From: Phycisphaeraceae bacterium
GTDB taxonomy: Bacteria > Planctomycetota > Phycisphaerae > Phycisphaerales > SM1A02
Assembly: GCA_019636735.1 (NCBI GenBank)
Contig: JAHBWY010000006.1
Span: 186,001-250,000, forward strand
Direction of reading: 5' to 3'
Length of the DNA stretch: 64,000 nt
Shown: in pieces, positions 1 to 8,308 of the stretch
Layout of the letters: every line of letters begins with the position of its first letter
How positions within the stretch are numbered: position 1 is the stretch's first letter
The notes under the pieces: model-generated
Told to the model about the DNA's origin: nothing
The model's database searches: none
The model's input: only the letters and a program-made list of their open reading frames with translations
Position numbers and translations under genes: made by a program

Positions 1-2
1 CG

Positions 3-620
3 CGGGCGCAGCAACTCGAGATCACGAGGAGGGAACTCACTCGCTTCTTCCTGCTTCATCTGCGCGGTGAACAAGGTCTTTGGAGCGAAGTGTGGGGACC
101 CGGCGGTCCCGCTCCCGCGCAGATCACCGTCACGCGCGACCCGAAGCTGAACCTCTCGCTCACGCCGAGCGCCGTGGTCGTCGCGCCGAACGCTTCGACC
201 ATTGTGGCAGTGACGGCGACGAACACCGGTCATGCAGCCACAGCGGTCAGCATCGCCGTCGAGCCGACGCCGGGCTGGAGTGCCACGCCTGCCGAGAGCA
301 CCACGGCAATCCTCGCGCCGGGGGAGTCGACGACGGTCCCGATCGAGGTGCAGCCTGGTCCCGGCGCCGCGTCGGGCGAGCTTCTCCTCTCCGCCCGACG
401 CGAGATCGACTCAGCCACCCGCGCCTTCGCGTGGCTCGCTGTGGAGCTCTCCGCACTCAGCGCCGATCTCGACGGCAACGGCGTCGTGAACGGCGCCGAT
501 CTTGCAATCCTGCTCGGAGCGTGGGGCCCCTGCCGTACCGCACCATGCCCTGCCGATCTCAACGGCGACGGCGTGATCGACGGCACTGACCTCGCGATCC
601 TGCTCGGCGAGTGGTCCTGA
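3..620 (+). CDS. C-terminal part of a secreted protein with paired dockerin-like repeats (5' partial)
   Basis: The reading frame is open to the left edge, so the start is outside the window. The visible 205 residues begin with a helical stretch of unknown family, followed by a roughly 90-residue beta-rich region (about residues 40-135) with spaced Thr/Val/Pro that looks like an Ig-like or CARDB-type fold. The last 50 residues hold two calcium-binding repeats, DLDGNGVVNGADLAILLG and DLNGDGVIDGTDLAILLG, each followed by a W. This paired motif is typical of dockerin-like C-terminal domains in secreted planctomycete proteins; here it is unlikely to mean a cellulosome. The catalytic part, if any, is not visible, so no function is assigned. 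Confidence 0.75.
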   Translation, partial: RAQQLEITRRELTRFFLLHLRGEQGLWSEVWGPGGPAPAQITVTRDPKLNLSLTPSAVVVAPNASTIVAVTATNTGHAATAVSIAVEPTPGWSATPAESTTAILAPGESTTVPIEVQPGPGAASGELLLSARREIDSATRAFAWLAVELSALSADLDGNGVVNGADLAILLGAWGPCRTAPCPADLNGDGVIDGTDLAILLGEWS

Positions 621-626
621 GGCCTG

Positions 627-1103
627 TCACGCCGCCCTGCGATGCACCAGGACACTCTCATCCATGCCCGGGAATGGATGGTGACGGGCCAGCGCCCGCG
701 CGAGGCTCTTCGGATCGGTCACGACCAGCGTGACGGCACCGGGCACCACCGACGCCATGAAGCGCCGCGCCTGCGCCAACCGCTCCGCGACCGTGGCAAC
801 CACCAGCGTGTCGTCTTCATATCGCAAGGGAAGTACGGCAAACTGCCATGCCTGCCGACGCGAGACGAGTCGTACACACTCGGGATCGAACGAACGCAAG
901 CGCGGAGCGAGGTCAGCGACCAATTCCGCGTACTGTTCCGCCCACGCCGCCTCAACGACACGCGGATCAACTCCAAACATCTGCTCGCACACGAGGCCGA
1001 GCGGCTGCCCCGTGTCATCCTGTCGCTCAAGCGCAGCGCGAAGCTGCTCCTCCGAGATTGTCCCCTGACGGACAAGTCGTTCCCCGATTCGAACCGGCTC
1101 CAT
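627..1103 (-). CDS. Stand-alone MshEN/GspE N-terminal-like protein
   Basis: This is a 158-residue protein. Its first 60 residues (start MEPVRIGERL, then a Q-G-x-I-S-x-x-Q-L pattern) match the MshEN fold found at the N-terminus of type II secretion and type IV pilus ATPases (GspE/PilB), which in some members binds cyclic-di-GMP. Residues about 70-140 resemble the second half of that domain, with an F-A-V-L-P-L-x-x-x-x-D-T-L-V-V-A motif. No Walker ATPase follows. The ATG at 1103 is chosen over an upstream in-frame start because an AAGGAGGG ribosome binding site sits about six bases before it, one of the few strong sites in the window. It may be a regulatory or adaptor protein; c-di-GMP binding is only inference. 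Confidence 0.7.
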   Translation of the reverse strand: MEPVRIGERLVRQGTISEEQLRAALERQDDTGQPLGLVCEQMFGVDPRVVEAAWAEQYAELVADLAPRLRSFDPECVRLVSRRQAWQFAVLPLRYEDDTLVVATVAERLAQARRFMASVVPGAVTLVVTDPKSLARALARHHPFPGMDESVLVHRRAA

Positions 1104-1268
1104 ACAACCCTCCTTGAAACAACACCTGCGACTTCGAACCAATCCTCCCACCAGTGTTTCGGCTCGACGGGGCGATCAAATCATCAGACTTCGTGAAAGA
1201 TCTGCACGAACTCTTCCCGCCGGTCCGACTGTGCCGGTTCTTCTCTCCTTGCCGCTTCTGAGGCCCGC

Positions 1269-2156
1269 ATGCGCCTGAAATCGCGAAGTTCGCTCAAGTC
1301 TCCCTCACGATACCGCCCGAGCGGTGATGCACTCCTCGCGGAGGCGGCTGTCGAGCGTCTGCTCCTGCGGCATGGCTGCGATCTTGAGCGCGAAGTCATC
1401 CAGCCAAGCGGCCACACGACGGACTTTCTTGTTCGGCGCGATGGGTCCGCGTTCCATCTGCATGTGAAGTGGCTCTCTGCACCGATGCAGGCCCCGCGAC
1501 TCGGCCCCATTCCACGCGTGCTTCGCGAACTGGGCGAGATCGAGCGCCCGATCACGGTCGCGCTGCGCTGGCGTCCCGGTGCGGGCTGCACCGCATTCCG
1601 TCGGATGGTGCGCGAGGTGACGCCCTTCCTCCGCGCGGCTCGCCTTGGCGATGAGCGCGTGGCGAGAGATGCCAAGGGAGCCATCATCGGCTCCGTGCGG
1701 GTGATTGCTCCCGGACCGCGCGGCTCACGCGTGGCTCTGACCGATGCGCGGGTCATCGACCACCTCATGGCCCAGTCGATTCGAGTTGAGCGACTCCTTC
1801 GCAAGGCGTTGGTGCAGTTCATGCCGCGCGCCGTGAATGTCATTCTCATTGCAAGCGCCGACGCCGCCGATGCTCAGGCCATCGACCTCGCGCTTCATGG
1901 AAGCCTTGAGGAGCGATGGGACCTCTTTCCGATGCGGGGCGATCGCATCGCGCACGGTCGCAGCGATGATGGCTTCTGGGCACCGGGACGCTCCAATGGA
2001 AGTCGCGCGGTCGCGTGGCTCCGCGCCGGAGACTCCCCTTCGACTCGGAGCGAGCCGACTCGCAGGTCTCGTCGAGAATCGAAACTCTGGCTTCGTGGCG
2101 GGAGCCCGCTCTCGGCACCGACCGAGGCGCTCCTCCGGGAGCTATTCGATCACTGA
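1269..2156 (+). CDS. Hypothetical protein, possible PD-(D/E)xK-like nuclease fold
   Basis: This is a 295-residue basic protein I do not recognise. Near residues 40-70 it has an L-E-R-E-V stretch, then T-T-D-F-L-V-R-R-D-G and F-H-L-H-V-K-W. The pattern hydrophobic-D-x-x-x...x-H-x-K resembles the core of restriction-endonuclease-like folds (D...(E/Q/H)xK), with His in the usual acidic position. The middle has paired Arg-rich strands and the C-terminal 60 residues are low-complexity and Arg/Ser rich. It lies between two minus-strand genes with no operon partner and has no convincing ribosome binding site. The nuclease idea is a weak inference; it could equally be a structural or nucleic-acid-binding protein. 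Confidence 0.55.
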   Translation: MRLKSRSSLKSPSRYRPSGDALLAEAAVERLLLRHGCDLEREVIQPSGHTTDFLVRRDGSAFHLHVKWLSAPMQAPRLGPIPRVLRELGEIERPITVALRWRPGAGCTAFRRMVREVTPFLRAARLGDERVARDAKGAIIGSVRVIAPGPRGSRVALTDARVIDHLMAQSIRVERLLRKALVQFMPRAVNVILIASADAADAQAIDLALHGSLEERWDLFPMRGDRIAHGRSDDGFWAPGRSNGSRAVAWLRAGDSPSTRSEPTRRSRRESKLWLRGGSPLSAPTEALLRELFDH

Positions 2157-2335
2157 GTCGAGTGACCGAGTCCAATCGACGGCCAGACGAAAGCTCGAGA
2201 AGCCGGACGGTGCCAGCGCGTGGACCACGGACCCCACGCCGATGAGTCGCGCCATTCTCTGGCACCGCGATGTCGCGTGCGAGCGGTGACGCATCAGTTC
2301 GGCCGCGCCACCAACACACGACCTTCGCGCCGCGC

Positions 2336-3826
2336 CTACTCCGCCGAGTCACCTTCCGGCGACACATGGCGCTCATGCAACCGCTCCCGGCGCTTCGATC
2401 GACTGAAGCCCCCTTCCGCCTGACTGCGGAGATCGACTCCATCGACAAGGAACGGCGCGCCGCTCGCCATGAGCTGCTCCAACTGGCGTCGGCCGATGCG
2501 GACCCGAAGCTGCACCCGGCCATCCACATAGGTGCGATCGAGCACCTCGGTGCGTCGCTCGATGAAGTCGATCGCGCGTGATTGGCTGGTCTCAAGCTCG
2601 ATGACGCGCTCCGCCACCTCCCCACGCATGAACTCAAGCGCACGGATGCGAAGCGCTTCGAGCCCCTCGCCGGAATGGGCGCTGACGGCGATCGCCTCGG
2701 GCTCCGCTTCGAGCCAGCGCTCGAGGCGCTCCGCCAACTCGCGGGCTCGGCGCCGATGCTCGGAGACACCGAGGCGCGGGCGTCCATCGGCATCGAGCGA
2801 CGCGCCGTCAGCAACGCTCGCCTCGGGATTCGCAAGGCGATCGACCTTGTTGAGCACCAGAAGCCTCGGCTGCGAGGTGGCGCCGATCTCATCGAGCACC
2901 TCGCGCACCGTGGCCATCTGAAGCTCGGCCTCGGGGTCGGAGACATCGACCACCAGCAGCAGCAGGTGCGCGTGCACCGCATCTTCAAGCGTGCTTCTGA
3001 AGCTCGCGACCAGATGATGCGGCAGACGGCGGATGAAGCCGACCGTGTCGCTGAGCATGGCGATGTTGCCGCCGCCAAGATTCCACTGCTCCACGCGCGT
3101 GCCGAGCGTGGCGAAGAGTTTGGAGTGAGCGAAGGCGCCGCCGCGGGTCAGCGCATTGAAGAGCGAGCTCTTGCCAGCGTTGGTGTAGCCGACAAGGCCG
3201 ATCGTGAAGTGCTCGGCGCGGCGGGCCATGACCTCGCGCGACTTGCGGGCCTGCACCTGCGCCAATTCCGTCCGAAGGCGATCGAGCCGCGACTTCACCA
3301 GCCTGCGGTCGATTTCGAGCTGCTGCTCACCCGGCCCGCGCGTGCCGACGCCCATCGGTGCACCACCGGTCACCTGGCCGAGGTGCTGCCACATGGCGCG
3401 CAGCCGCGGCGCCGTGTACTGAAGCTGAGCGATCTCCACCTGAAGTCGGGCGGCCGCGGTTGTCGCACGATTGGCGAAGATGTCGAGGATCAGCTCGCTC
3501 CGATCGAGCACCTTCGCCGAGAGCTCCTTCTCGATGTTGCGCACCTGACCCGGCGAAAGGTCGTGATCGAAGATGACGACCTTGGCTCCCAGCGACTTGA
3601 CCATCGCTGCGAGTTCTTCAACCTTGCCCTTGCCGATGTAGGTCGCCGGGCGAGGCGTTCGTATCCGCTGTTCCATCTCACCAACGACGCGCACGCCAGC
3701 CGTCTCCGCCAGCGAGCGGAGTTCGCGCAGGGGATCCTCGACCTCTTCGTCTTCGCGTCCGACCCGAACGCTGACGAGCACGGCCCGCTCCGATTGGATG
3801 TTCAGTTCCTGCGTTCCGGTTTCCAC
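2336..3826 (-). CDS. hflX: GTPase HflX
   Basis: HflX is a ribosome-associated GTPase that splits or rescues stalled 70S ribosomes. The 496-residue protein shows the HflX N-terminal domain with the P-x-x-Y-I-G-K-G-K motif (about residues 60-69), a V-I-F-D-H-D-L-S-P-x-Q motif, and the Gly-rich GTRGPGE linker before the G domain. The Walker A motif is GYTNAGKSS (about 213-221), followed by DTVGFIRRLP (G3) and LNKVD (G4). The frame stays open upstream to 3958, but the GTG at 3826 is preferred: it sits near the usual family length and has TAGAAT exactly seven bases upstream, as at several other genes here. It is divergent from tsaD and has a C-terminal extension beyond the G domain. Confidence 0.93.
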   Translation of the reverse strand: METGTQELNIQSERAVLVSVRVGREDEEVEDPLRELRSLAETAGVRVVGEMEQRIRTPRPATYIGKGKVEELAAMVKSLGAKVVIFDHDLSPGQVRNIEKELSAKVLDRSELILDIFANRATTAAARLQVEIAQLQYTAPRLRAMWQHLGQVTGGAPMGVGTRGPGEQQLEIDRRLVKSRLDRLRTELAQVQARKSREVMARRAEHFTIGLVGYTNAGKSSLFNALTRGGAFAHSKLFATLGTRVEQWNLGGGNIAMLSDTVGFIRRLPHHLVASFRSTLEDAVHAHLLLLVVDVSDPEAELQMATVREVLDEIGATSQPRLLVLNKVDRLANPEASVADGASLDADGRPRLGVSEHRRRARELAERLERWLEAEPEAIAVSAHSGEGLEALRIRALEFMRGEVAERVIELETSQSRAIDFIERRTEVLDRTYVDGRVQLRVRIGRRQLEQLMASGAPFLVDGVDLRSQAEGGFSRSKRRERLHERHVSPEGDSAE

Positions 3827-3833
3827 AGGGGCG

Positions 3834-3839
3834 ATTCTA
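3834..3839 (-). promoter_or_regulatory. -10 element of hflX, TAGAAT
   Basis: TAGAAT on the minus strand ends seven bases before the GTG start, so the transcript would begin at or next to the start codon. It helps decide the start. No clear -35 is seen. Confidence 0.5.
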
Positions 3840-3888
3840 GGGGAGCGTTCGGGTGAAGCTGGATCACTCCCGGGCCGCGTGGTTCGAA

Positions 3889-3980
3889 CCCCGCGCGCTC
3901 TCGAATGGCTCGCGCCATGTTGCCGTACGGCCAGTGGTCCGCGTGGAAGCGACCTCAAGCCCCGCGCGCTCTCGAATGGC
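3889..3980. repeat. Two exact 21-bp direct repeats in the hflX-tsaD spacer
   Basis: The 21-bp unit beginning CCCCGCGCGCTC and ending GAATGGC occurs at 3889-3909 and again at 3960-3980, 71 bp apart, in the divergent intergenic region. The second copy ends just before the tsaD -10 element, so it could be a regulator-binding site or a remnant of a local duplication. Only the exact repetition is seen; any function is inference. Confidence 0.6.
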
Positions 3981-3994
3981 CGACACGACTCGGA

Positions 3995-4000
3995 TAGCCT
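3995..4000 (+). promoter_or_regulatory. -10 element of tsaD, TAGCCT
   Basis: TAGCCT lies six bases before the tsaD ATG, which predicts a leaderless or nearly leaderless mRNA. There is no ribosome binding site in between. Confidence 0.5.
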
Positions 4001-4006
4001 CGAAGC

Positions 4007-5128
4007 ATGGCACAGGTGCTTCGAGTGCTGGGAGTCGAAACGAGTTGCGACGAGACGGCTGCATCGGTGGTTGACCTCGATGCGGGCCGCCTTCGCGTGC
4101 GCTCGAATGTCGTCTCGTCACAGATCGCGGTGCATGCGGAGTATGGCGGCGTGGTGCCTGAACTGGCGAGCCGCGCGCACCTTGAGCGACTTCTCCCCAC
4201 GCTTCGGGCAGCGCTCGAACCCGTGGCCGAGGGCCGGGCGTGTCGCGAGACGCTCGCCTCGCTCGACGCGATCGCAGTGGCGTCGCGACCCGGCCTGATC
4301 GGCTCGCTCCTGGTCGGTACCAGCGCCGCGAAGGCGCTCGCCTGGAGCATCGATCATCCCGTGCTCGCCGTCGACCATGTGGCGGCGCATCTTGTCGGCG
4401 CCATGCTCGATGCCGAACCCGTCGCATTCCCGTCGCTGGGATTGGTGGTGTCGGGCGGCCACACCGCGCTCTTCCTGATGCGCGATGCGCTCACGCTCGA
4501 GCCGCTCGCAGGCACCCCCGATGACGCCGTGGGTGAGGCCTTCGACAAGGGCGCGGCGCTCTTGGGACTGCCCTACCCGGGTGGACCGCAGATCGAACGG
4601 CTGGCCGCGAGGGGCGACTCCTCGGCGGTGAAGTTCCCTGTGCCGCAACTCGACTTCAGTTTCAGCGGACTCAAGACGGCGCTCCTGCACGAGATTCAGC
4701 CGCCACCTCGGCGTGCGAAGGGTCGAGCCGATGCGGTCAGCGGCGCACCACTCACAGACGACCGTCGCGCGGATCTGGCCGCGAGTTACCAGCGAGCCCT
4801 CGTTCGCGCCGTGATCCACGGCATGGAGCACCTCTGGTCCGAGCGCTGGTCCGACGCCAGCGCTCCGGAGCGCCCGAAGACGCTGCTGGTCGGCGGCGGC
4901 GTGGCGGCCAACGGGCTGCTGAGATCGGAGCTCGCCGCGTTCGCCAATGCACAATCGATCGCCCTCCAAATCGCTCCGCTGCACTACTGCCTCGACAATG
5001 CCGCGATGATCGCCGGCGTCGGTGCACTTCGCGCCGCACGCGGAGAGCGCGATCCGCTCGATTTCGCGCCACAGCCGATCTCCCTGCTTCGCCCGACGCG
5101 CACGCTCTCCGTGGGCCGCCCATCCTGA
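4007..5128 (+). CDS. tsaD: tRNA N6-adenosine threonylcarbamoyltransferase TsaD
   Basis: TsaD transfers threonylcarbamoyl to A37 of ANN-decoding tRNAs, working with TsaB, TsaE and TsaC. The 373-residue protein begins LGVETSCDETAASVVD, the classic Kae1/TsaD N-terminus. It has the metal-binding pair in VDHVAAHLVG (His124 and His128), the SGGHT motif, and a late VGGGVAANG nucleotide-binding loop followed by a C-terminal DNAAMIA. All hallmark residues are present. The neighbours do not encode the other Tsa subunits. It is transcribed away from hflX. Confidence 0.96.
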   Translation: MAQVLRVLGVETSCDETAASVVDLDAGRLRVRSNVVSSQIAVHAEYGGVVPELASRAHLERLLPTLRAALEPVAEGRACRETLASLDAIAVASRPGLIGSLLVGTSAAKALAWSIDHPVLAVDHVAAHLVGAMLDAEPVAFPSLGLVVSGGHTALFLMRDALTLEPLAGTPDDAVGEAFDKGAALLGLPYPGGPQIERLAARGDSSAVKFPVPQLDFSFSGLKTALLHEIQPPPRRAKGRADAVSGAPLTDDRRADLAASYQRALVRAVIHGMEHLWSERWSDASAPERPKTLLVGGGVAANGLLRSELAAFANAQSIALQIAPLHYCLDNAAMIAGVGALRAARGERDPLDFAPQPISLLRPTRTLSVGRPS

Positions 5129-5181
5129 TTTGGATCACTCTCGCTCGGTCTCAGCGACTCGGGTGTTCTGTGTCGCTCCCT

Positions 5182-5187
5182 TACACT
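5182..5187 (+). promoter_or_regulatory. -10 element TACACT before the zinc-ribbon operon
   Basis: TACACT is followed by seven bases and then the ATG at 5195, with no ribosome binding site. This fits a leaderless transcript for the three-gene operon 5195-8246. Confidence 0.5.
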
Positions 5188-5194
5188 CAACCAC

Positions 5195-6601
5195 ATGCCG
5201 GCAACGGTCACGATTGCCATCGTGGTGGCGTCGCTTCTCCTGATGGTGTCGGGGGTGGTCCTCTTCACCATGGGGACACGGGGTCGATGGACTCGCTGCG
5301 AACCCTCCTGCGCCAAGTGTCGGCATCGCGTGGGCTCCCATGAAATCGTTGCGAGCGCTCGCTGCCCTGAGTGCGGACTCGTGTTCACGACCTCCGGAGC
5401 GGTGCGTTTCTTCGCCCGTCGTCGTCGAATCGGCTGGATGGTCCTCGGTCCGTGCACACTCGTTCTCGGCCTGGGCGCTGCCATGGCCGGCGCTCTCGCG
5501 GAGGCGAACATGCGGAGGATCGTTCCGCCGCAGACCCGCACGACGGCCGAACTCATCAGCGCGCTCTCCGGAATGGTCGCTTTCATGGAGCTTCAGGAGC
5601 TTGAGTCGCGAGCGCTCGCCGGCGCGCTGACCGACGAAGAACTCGAGGCCGTGGTCCGGGCGCTCATCCAGATCCGCGAACCGCAGGATCAGCGGCGACT
5701 CAATCAAACCTCGAAGCGCCTGCTGGTCATCGCGCGCGGACAAGGTGTGCTCACCGATGAGCTGGCGCTTGAGTTGCTTGACTCCTGGTATCCCGCCGAG
5801 GCGCTCGTAGCACCTCCACCTGTCGTGCGCCAGGGATCCACGGTGGTGATTCGTGCCGCCAACTGGGATCGCATGCCCCCGCTGACCGTATCGCTCGTCG
5901 CGGATGACTTCGCGATTGGCGAGCAAAAGGTGAAACCCAGAGACATGGCCTCTCAAGTCCCCGGAGGGGAAAGGAATCTCGACCTCGGGGCGATCGTCAC
6001 CTTCTCCGAAGAGCCCGGTGAGTACCGCTTCACGGCGCGGGTCATTCGCAGGCTTCGCTTCGGCGCCGCAATCGGTGAAGACTCCGATCCCGACACACCG
6101 CGACGACTCGACTTCACCGACGAACGCACCGTCTCGCTTCCGCTTCGGGTGATCGGCCGCGACGATCCGACCTTCCTCGAGGTCGTCACCGATCCTGCTC
6201 GTGCGGCCGAGGTGCGCGCCGCGCACACCGTGCGCGCCGCCGCCATTGACCGCAACCCGACCAGCGACACTTGCGTGATCTCGATCGACCTCGTCCCCAC
6301 CGGGGTTGATCGCCTCCTCCTCTCCTTCGATGTCATCGTCCTCGTCGACGATCGCGAAGTGAATCTGGGTTGGTTCACCGTGGAGCGCCAAGGCTCCGCG
6401 GTCGGTTCGACTCGCTCGCTCAGCAGTGCGTCGATATCTCCCTGTCCTGATCCGATCCCCGAGCGAGTCACCATTCTCCTCAGGCCGCAGCCGAAGCACG
6501 CTGAGAATTCCAACAGCCGCCTGCCCGCATGGGGCTTGGAGATCGAGATCGCCGATGTTCCAGTGCGAAGCAATGTGCGTGACGGGAGCGCACGGCCATG
6601 A
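5195..6601 (+). CDS. Membrane protein with N-terminal zinc ribbon, function unknown
   Basis: This is a 468-residue protein. A transmembrane helix spans about residues 5-27, followed by a four-cysteine zinc ribbon (CAKC ... CPEC, about residues 38-60) and a second hydrophobic helix at about 78-100. The remaining 360 residues are soluble and beta-rich with no recognised domain, probably outside the membrane. The layout is the same as the next gene and similar to the protein at 29130, so these are probably members of a planctomycete zinc-ribbon membrane family. It overlaps the next gene by four bases (ATGA), so they are translationally coupled. The role is unknown. Confidence 0.7.
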   Translation: MPATVTIAIVVASLLLMVSGVVLFTMGTRGRWTRCEPSCAKCRHRVGSHEIVASARCPECGLVFTTSGAVRFFARRRRIGWMVLGPCTLVLGLGAAMAGALAEANMRRIVPPQTRTTAELISALSGMVAFMELQELESRALAGALTDEELEAVVRALIQIREPQDQRRLNQTSKRLLVIARGQGVLTDELALELLDSWYPAEALVAPPPVVRQGSTVVIRAANWDRMPPLTVSLVADDFAIGEQKVKPRDMASQVPGGERNLDLGAIVTFSEEPGEYRFTARVIRRLRFGAAIGEDSDPDTPRRLDFTDERTVSLPLRVIGRDDPTFLEVVTDPARAAEVRAAHTVRAAAIDRNPTSDTCVISIDLVPTGVDRLLLSFDVIVLVDDREVNLGWFTVERQGSAVGSTRSLSSASISPCPDPIPERVTILLRPQPKHAENSNSRLPAWGLEIEIADVPVRSNVRDGSARP

Positions 6602-7692
6602 TCGTGTTCGGCGCCTTCGTGCAGTGCTTCCTTCTGCTGCTGGGCGCCGGCACGATTGCGATCATCACGCTCGCCATCGTCGGCCGATTCGACCCGACGC
6701 GCCCGCTCTGCACCGCGTGTCGAGCACCGGTGCCAGCGACCGTTCTGGTCTCAGAGCAGTGCTGCCCTGCATGCGGAGCATCTCTTGCCCATGAGCGCGC
6801 CGTGAAGTTGAAGCGACGCGTGGCCGGCGCACCCGTGTGGATCGGCGTGGCCATCGTGGCGCTCCTCTGGGTGGCCCTCTTCACGGTGCCGCGATGGATT
6901 TCCAGGCGCGCCGCGGGCGGAGCTGTCGGCGCGCTGGTCCAGACCAACCCAACGGCGACCACTCCGACCGATCAGCTCGTGGCCGCTGCCGCCGTCGAAC
7001 GGGCGGGCATGGGTGGATACGCCGCCGAAGTGCTTCGCCGCGCTGCGGAGGGCACCTTGGATGTCAAGGTCGCGCGAACGGCGCTCCTGAAGGAACTTGC
7101 CACACTCGCAACGGCAGGCCAGACCTTCCCGGGGACGAACGCCCTGCTTGTCGCTGTTCCGATCCTCGAAGCCAACCCGAACGACCCCGAACTCCTCGAC
7201 GCCCTGATCAATGCGACGGTTCCCGCTCCACAGAGCACGGTCACCAGAGCGAATGGCACGATCACGCTTGAGATCCAGCCCCTGAGAACGCGCATGTCGT
7301 TGCCGGACCGAGCGCTTCAGCCGATCGTGCTGCTGCGTCGGATCACGGTGAACGGCGAGCCCGCCTCTGTGAGGACACTGTTCCGAGCTCGTCAGGGTGG
7401 CGACGCCACCGAGCCCATGCTCATCCTCCACAGACCTCATCGACTCACGGTCTCTCACGACGCACTCGACCGCGCCACGGAGATCGTGCTCGAGATTGAG
7501 GCGATGCTCTTTGACACTTTCGACGCCGAGCGGATGGCTGCCGCAATCGACGCAGAATTGCCTCGCGAATCGTGGCCATCACCCATGGCGACGCAATCAC
7601 GGCGCCTCGTGATCCCACTCACTGCACATGAACCGACGATCGAGCCGGCTCCTTCCGACGATGGCTCGGATGCGGGAGCGGAGACGCCATGA
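6598..7692 (+). CDS. Paralogous zinc-ribbon membrane protein, function unknown
   Basis: This 364-residue protein shares its architecture with its upstream neighbour: an N-terminal transmembrane helix (about 5-28), a ribbon with CTAC and CPAC pairs (about 38-62), a second helix (about 78-98) and a soluble C-terminal part. The C-terminal half is shorter and contains an alpha-helical A-A-x-V-E-R region followed by beta strands. Start and stop codons overlap those of both neighbours (ATGA at 6598 and at 7689), so the three genes form a tight operon. I infer that the two proteins arose by duplication and may act together at the membrane; nothing seen tells the substrate. Confidence 0.7.
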   Translation: MIVFGAFVQCFLLLLGAGTIAIITLAIVGRFDPTRPLCTACRAPVPATVLVSEQCCPACGASLAHERAVKLKRRVAGAPVWIGVAIVALLWVALFTVPRWISRRAAGGAVGALVQTNPTATTPTDQLVAAAAVERAGMGGYAAEVLRRAAEGTLDVKVARTALLKELATLATAGQTFPGTNALLVAVPILEANPNDPELLDALINATVPAPQSTVTRANGTITLEIQPLRTRMSLPDRALQPIVLLRRITVNGEPASVRTLFRARQGGDATEPMLILHRPHRLTVSHDALDRATEIVLEIEAMLFDTFDAERMAAAIDAELPRESWPSPMATQSRRLVIPLTAHEPTIEPAPSDDGSDAGAETP

Positions 7693-8246
7693 CCTATCGT
7701 CCGCCCTTCGTCTCCGACGCCTTTGTCCTGCTCGAACCGCCCCATCCGGCGACCCTCGAGGAAGCTGATCTGCTCCGCCAGTGCAAGATCGAGTATGGAC
7801 GCGTCGGCGGCCCGGGCGGACAGCATCGCAATCGCAACGACACGGCCACATGGATCGTGCACTTGCCGAGCCACATCGAGGCGCAGGCGACCGAGCGACG
7901 GAGCCAGGCGCAGAATCGACATGAGGCCATCAAGCGCCTTCGCCGAAAGCTGGCGGTGCGAGCGCGGACGGTGACGAGCCGCGATCACCATCAGGTCAGC
8001 GAACTCTGGAGCCGTCGGCGCCAGGGCGAGAAGATGAGTGTCAATCCCGACCACTCGGACTATCCGGCACTTCTGGCCGAAGCCCTCGATGTCGTGGTGG
8101 CTCGCCGCTTCGATGTCGCGGGCGCTGCGGGCGTCCTCGGCATCACGATGAGTCAGCTCACTCGCCTCATCCGCCATGAAAAGCATGCCTTCGCCATGCT
8201 GAACTCCGGTCGCCAGTCGGTTGGGCTGCCGCCACTGCGAAGCTGA
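7689..8246 (+). CDS. Peptide chain release factor-like protein with GGQ motif
   Basis: This 185-residue protein contains the peptidyl-tRNA hydrolysing core of class I release factors: GRVGGPGGQHRNRN, with the catalytic G43-G44-Q45. It lacks the codon-recognition domain, like ArfB/YaeJ or the mitochondrial ICT1 group, so it is a candidate ribosome-rescue factor. The usual Lys/Arg-rich ArfB tail is not obvious. Instead residues about 125-170 read like a helix-turn-helix (F-D-V-A-G-A-A-G-V-L-G-I-T-x-S-Q-L-T-R-L). It is the last gene of an operon with two zinc-ribbon membrane proteins, an unexpected pairing. Confidence 0.8.
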   Translation: MTYRPPFVSDAFVLLEPPHPATLEEADLLRQCKIEYGRVGGPGGQHRNRNDTATWIVHLPSHIEAQATERRSQAQNRHEAIKRLRRKLAVRARTVTSRDHHQVSELWSRRRQGEKMSVNPDHSDYPALLAEALDVVVARRFDVAGAAGVLGITMSQLTRLIRHEKHAFAMLNSGRQSVGLPPLRS

Positions 8247-8296
8247 GGCTTCGCGTCACACACCCGTGTGGTGCGCCTTGAGTGACACCTCACTGC

Positions 8297-8302
8297 TACG
8301 CT
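8297..8302 (+). promoter_or_regulatory. -10 element TACGCT of the M20D amidohydrolase gene
   Basis: TACGCT is followed by six bases and the ATG at 8309. Its position supports that ATG over an in-frame GTG at 8282, which would lie upstream of the predicted transcription start. Confidence 0.5.
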
Positions 8303-8308
8303 GCGGAC

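Noticed and set aside
3881-3909. A tRNA-like T-arm (GGTTCGAACC) upstream of tsaD
   Set aside because: No acceptor, D or anticodon stems could be found around it; it is only a palindrome.
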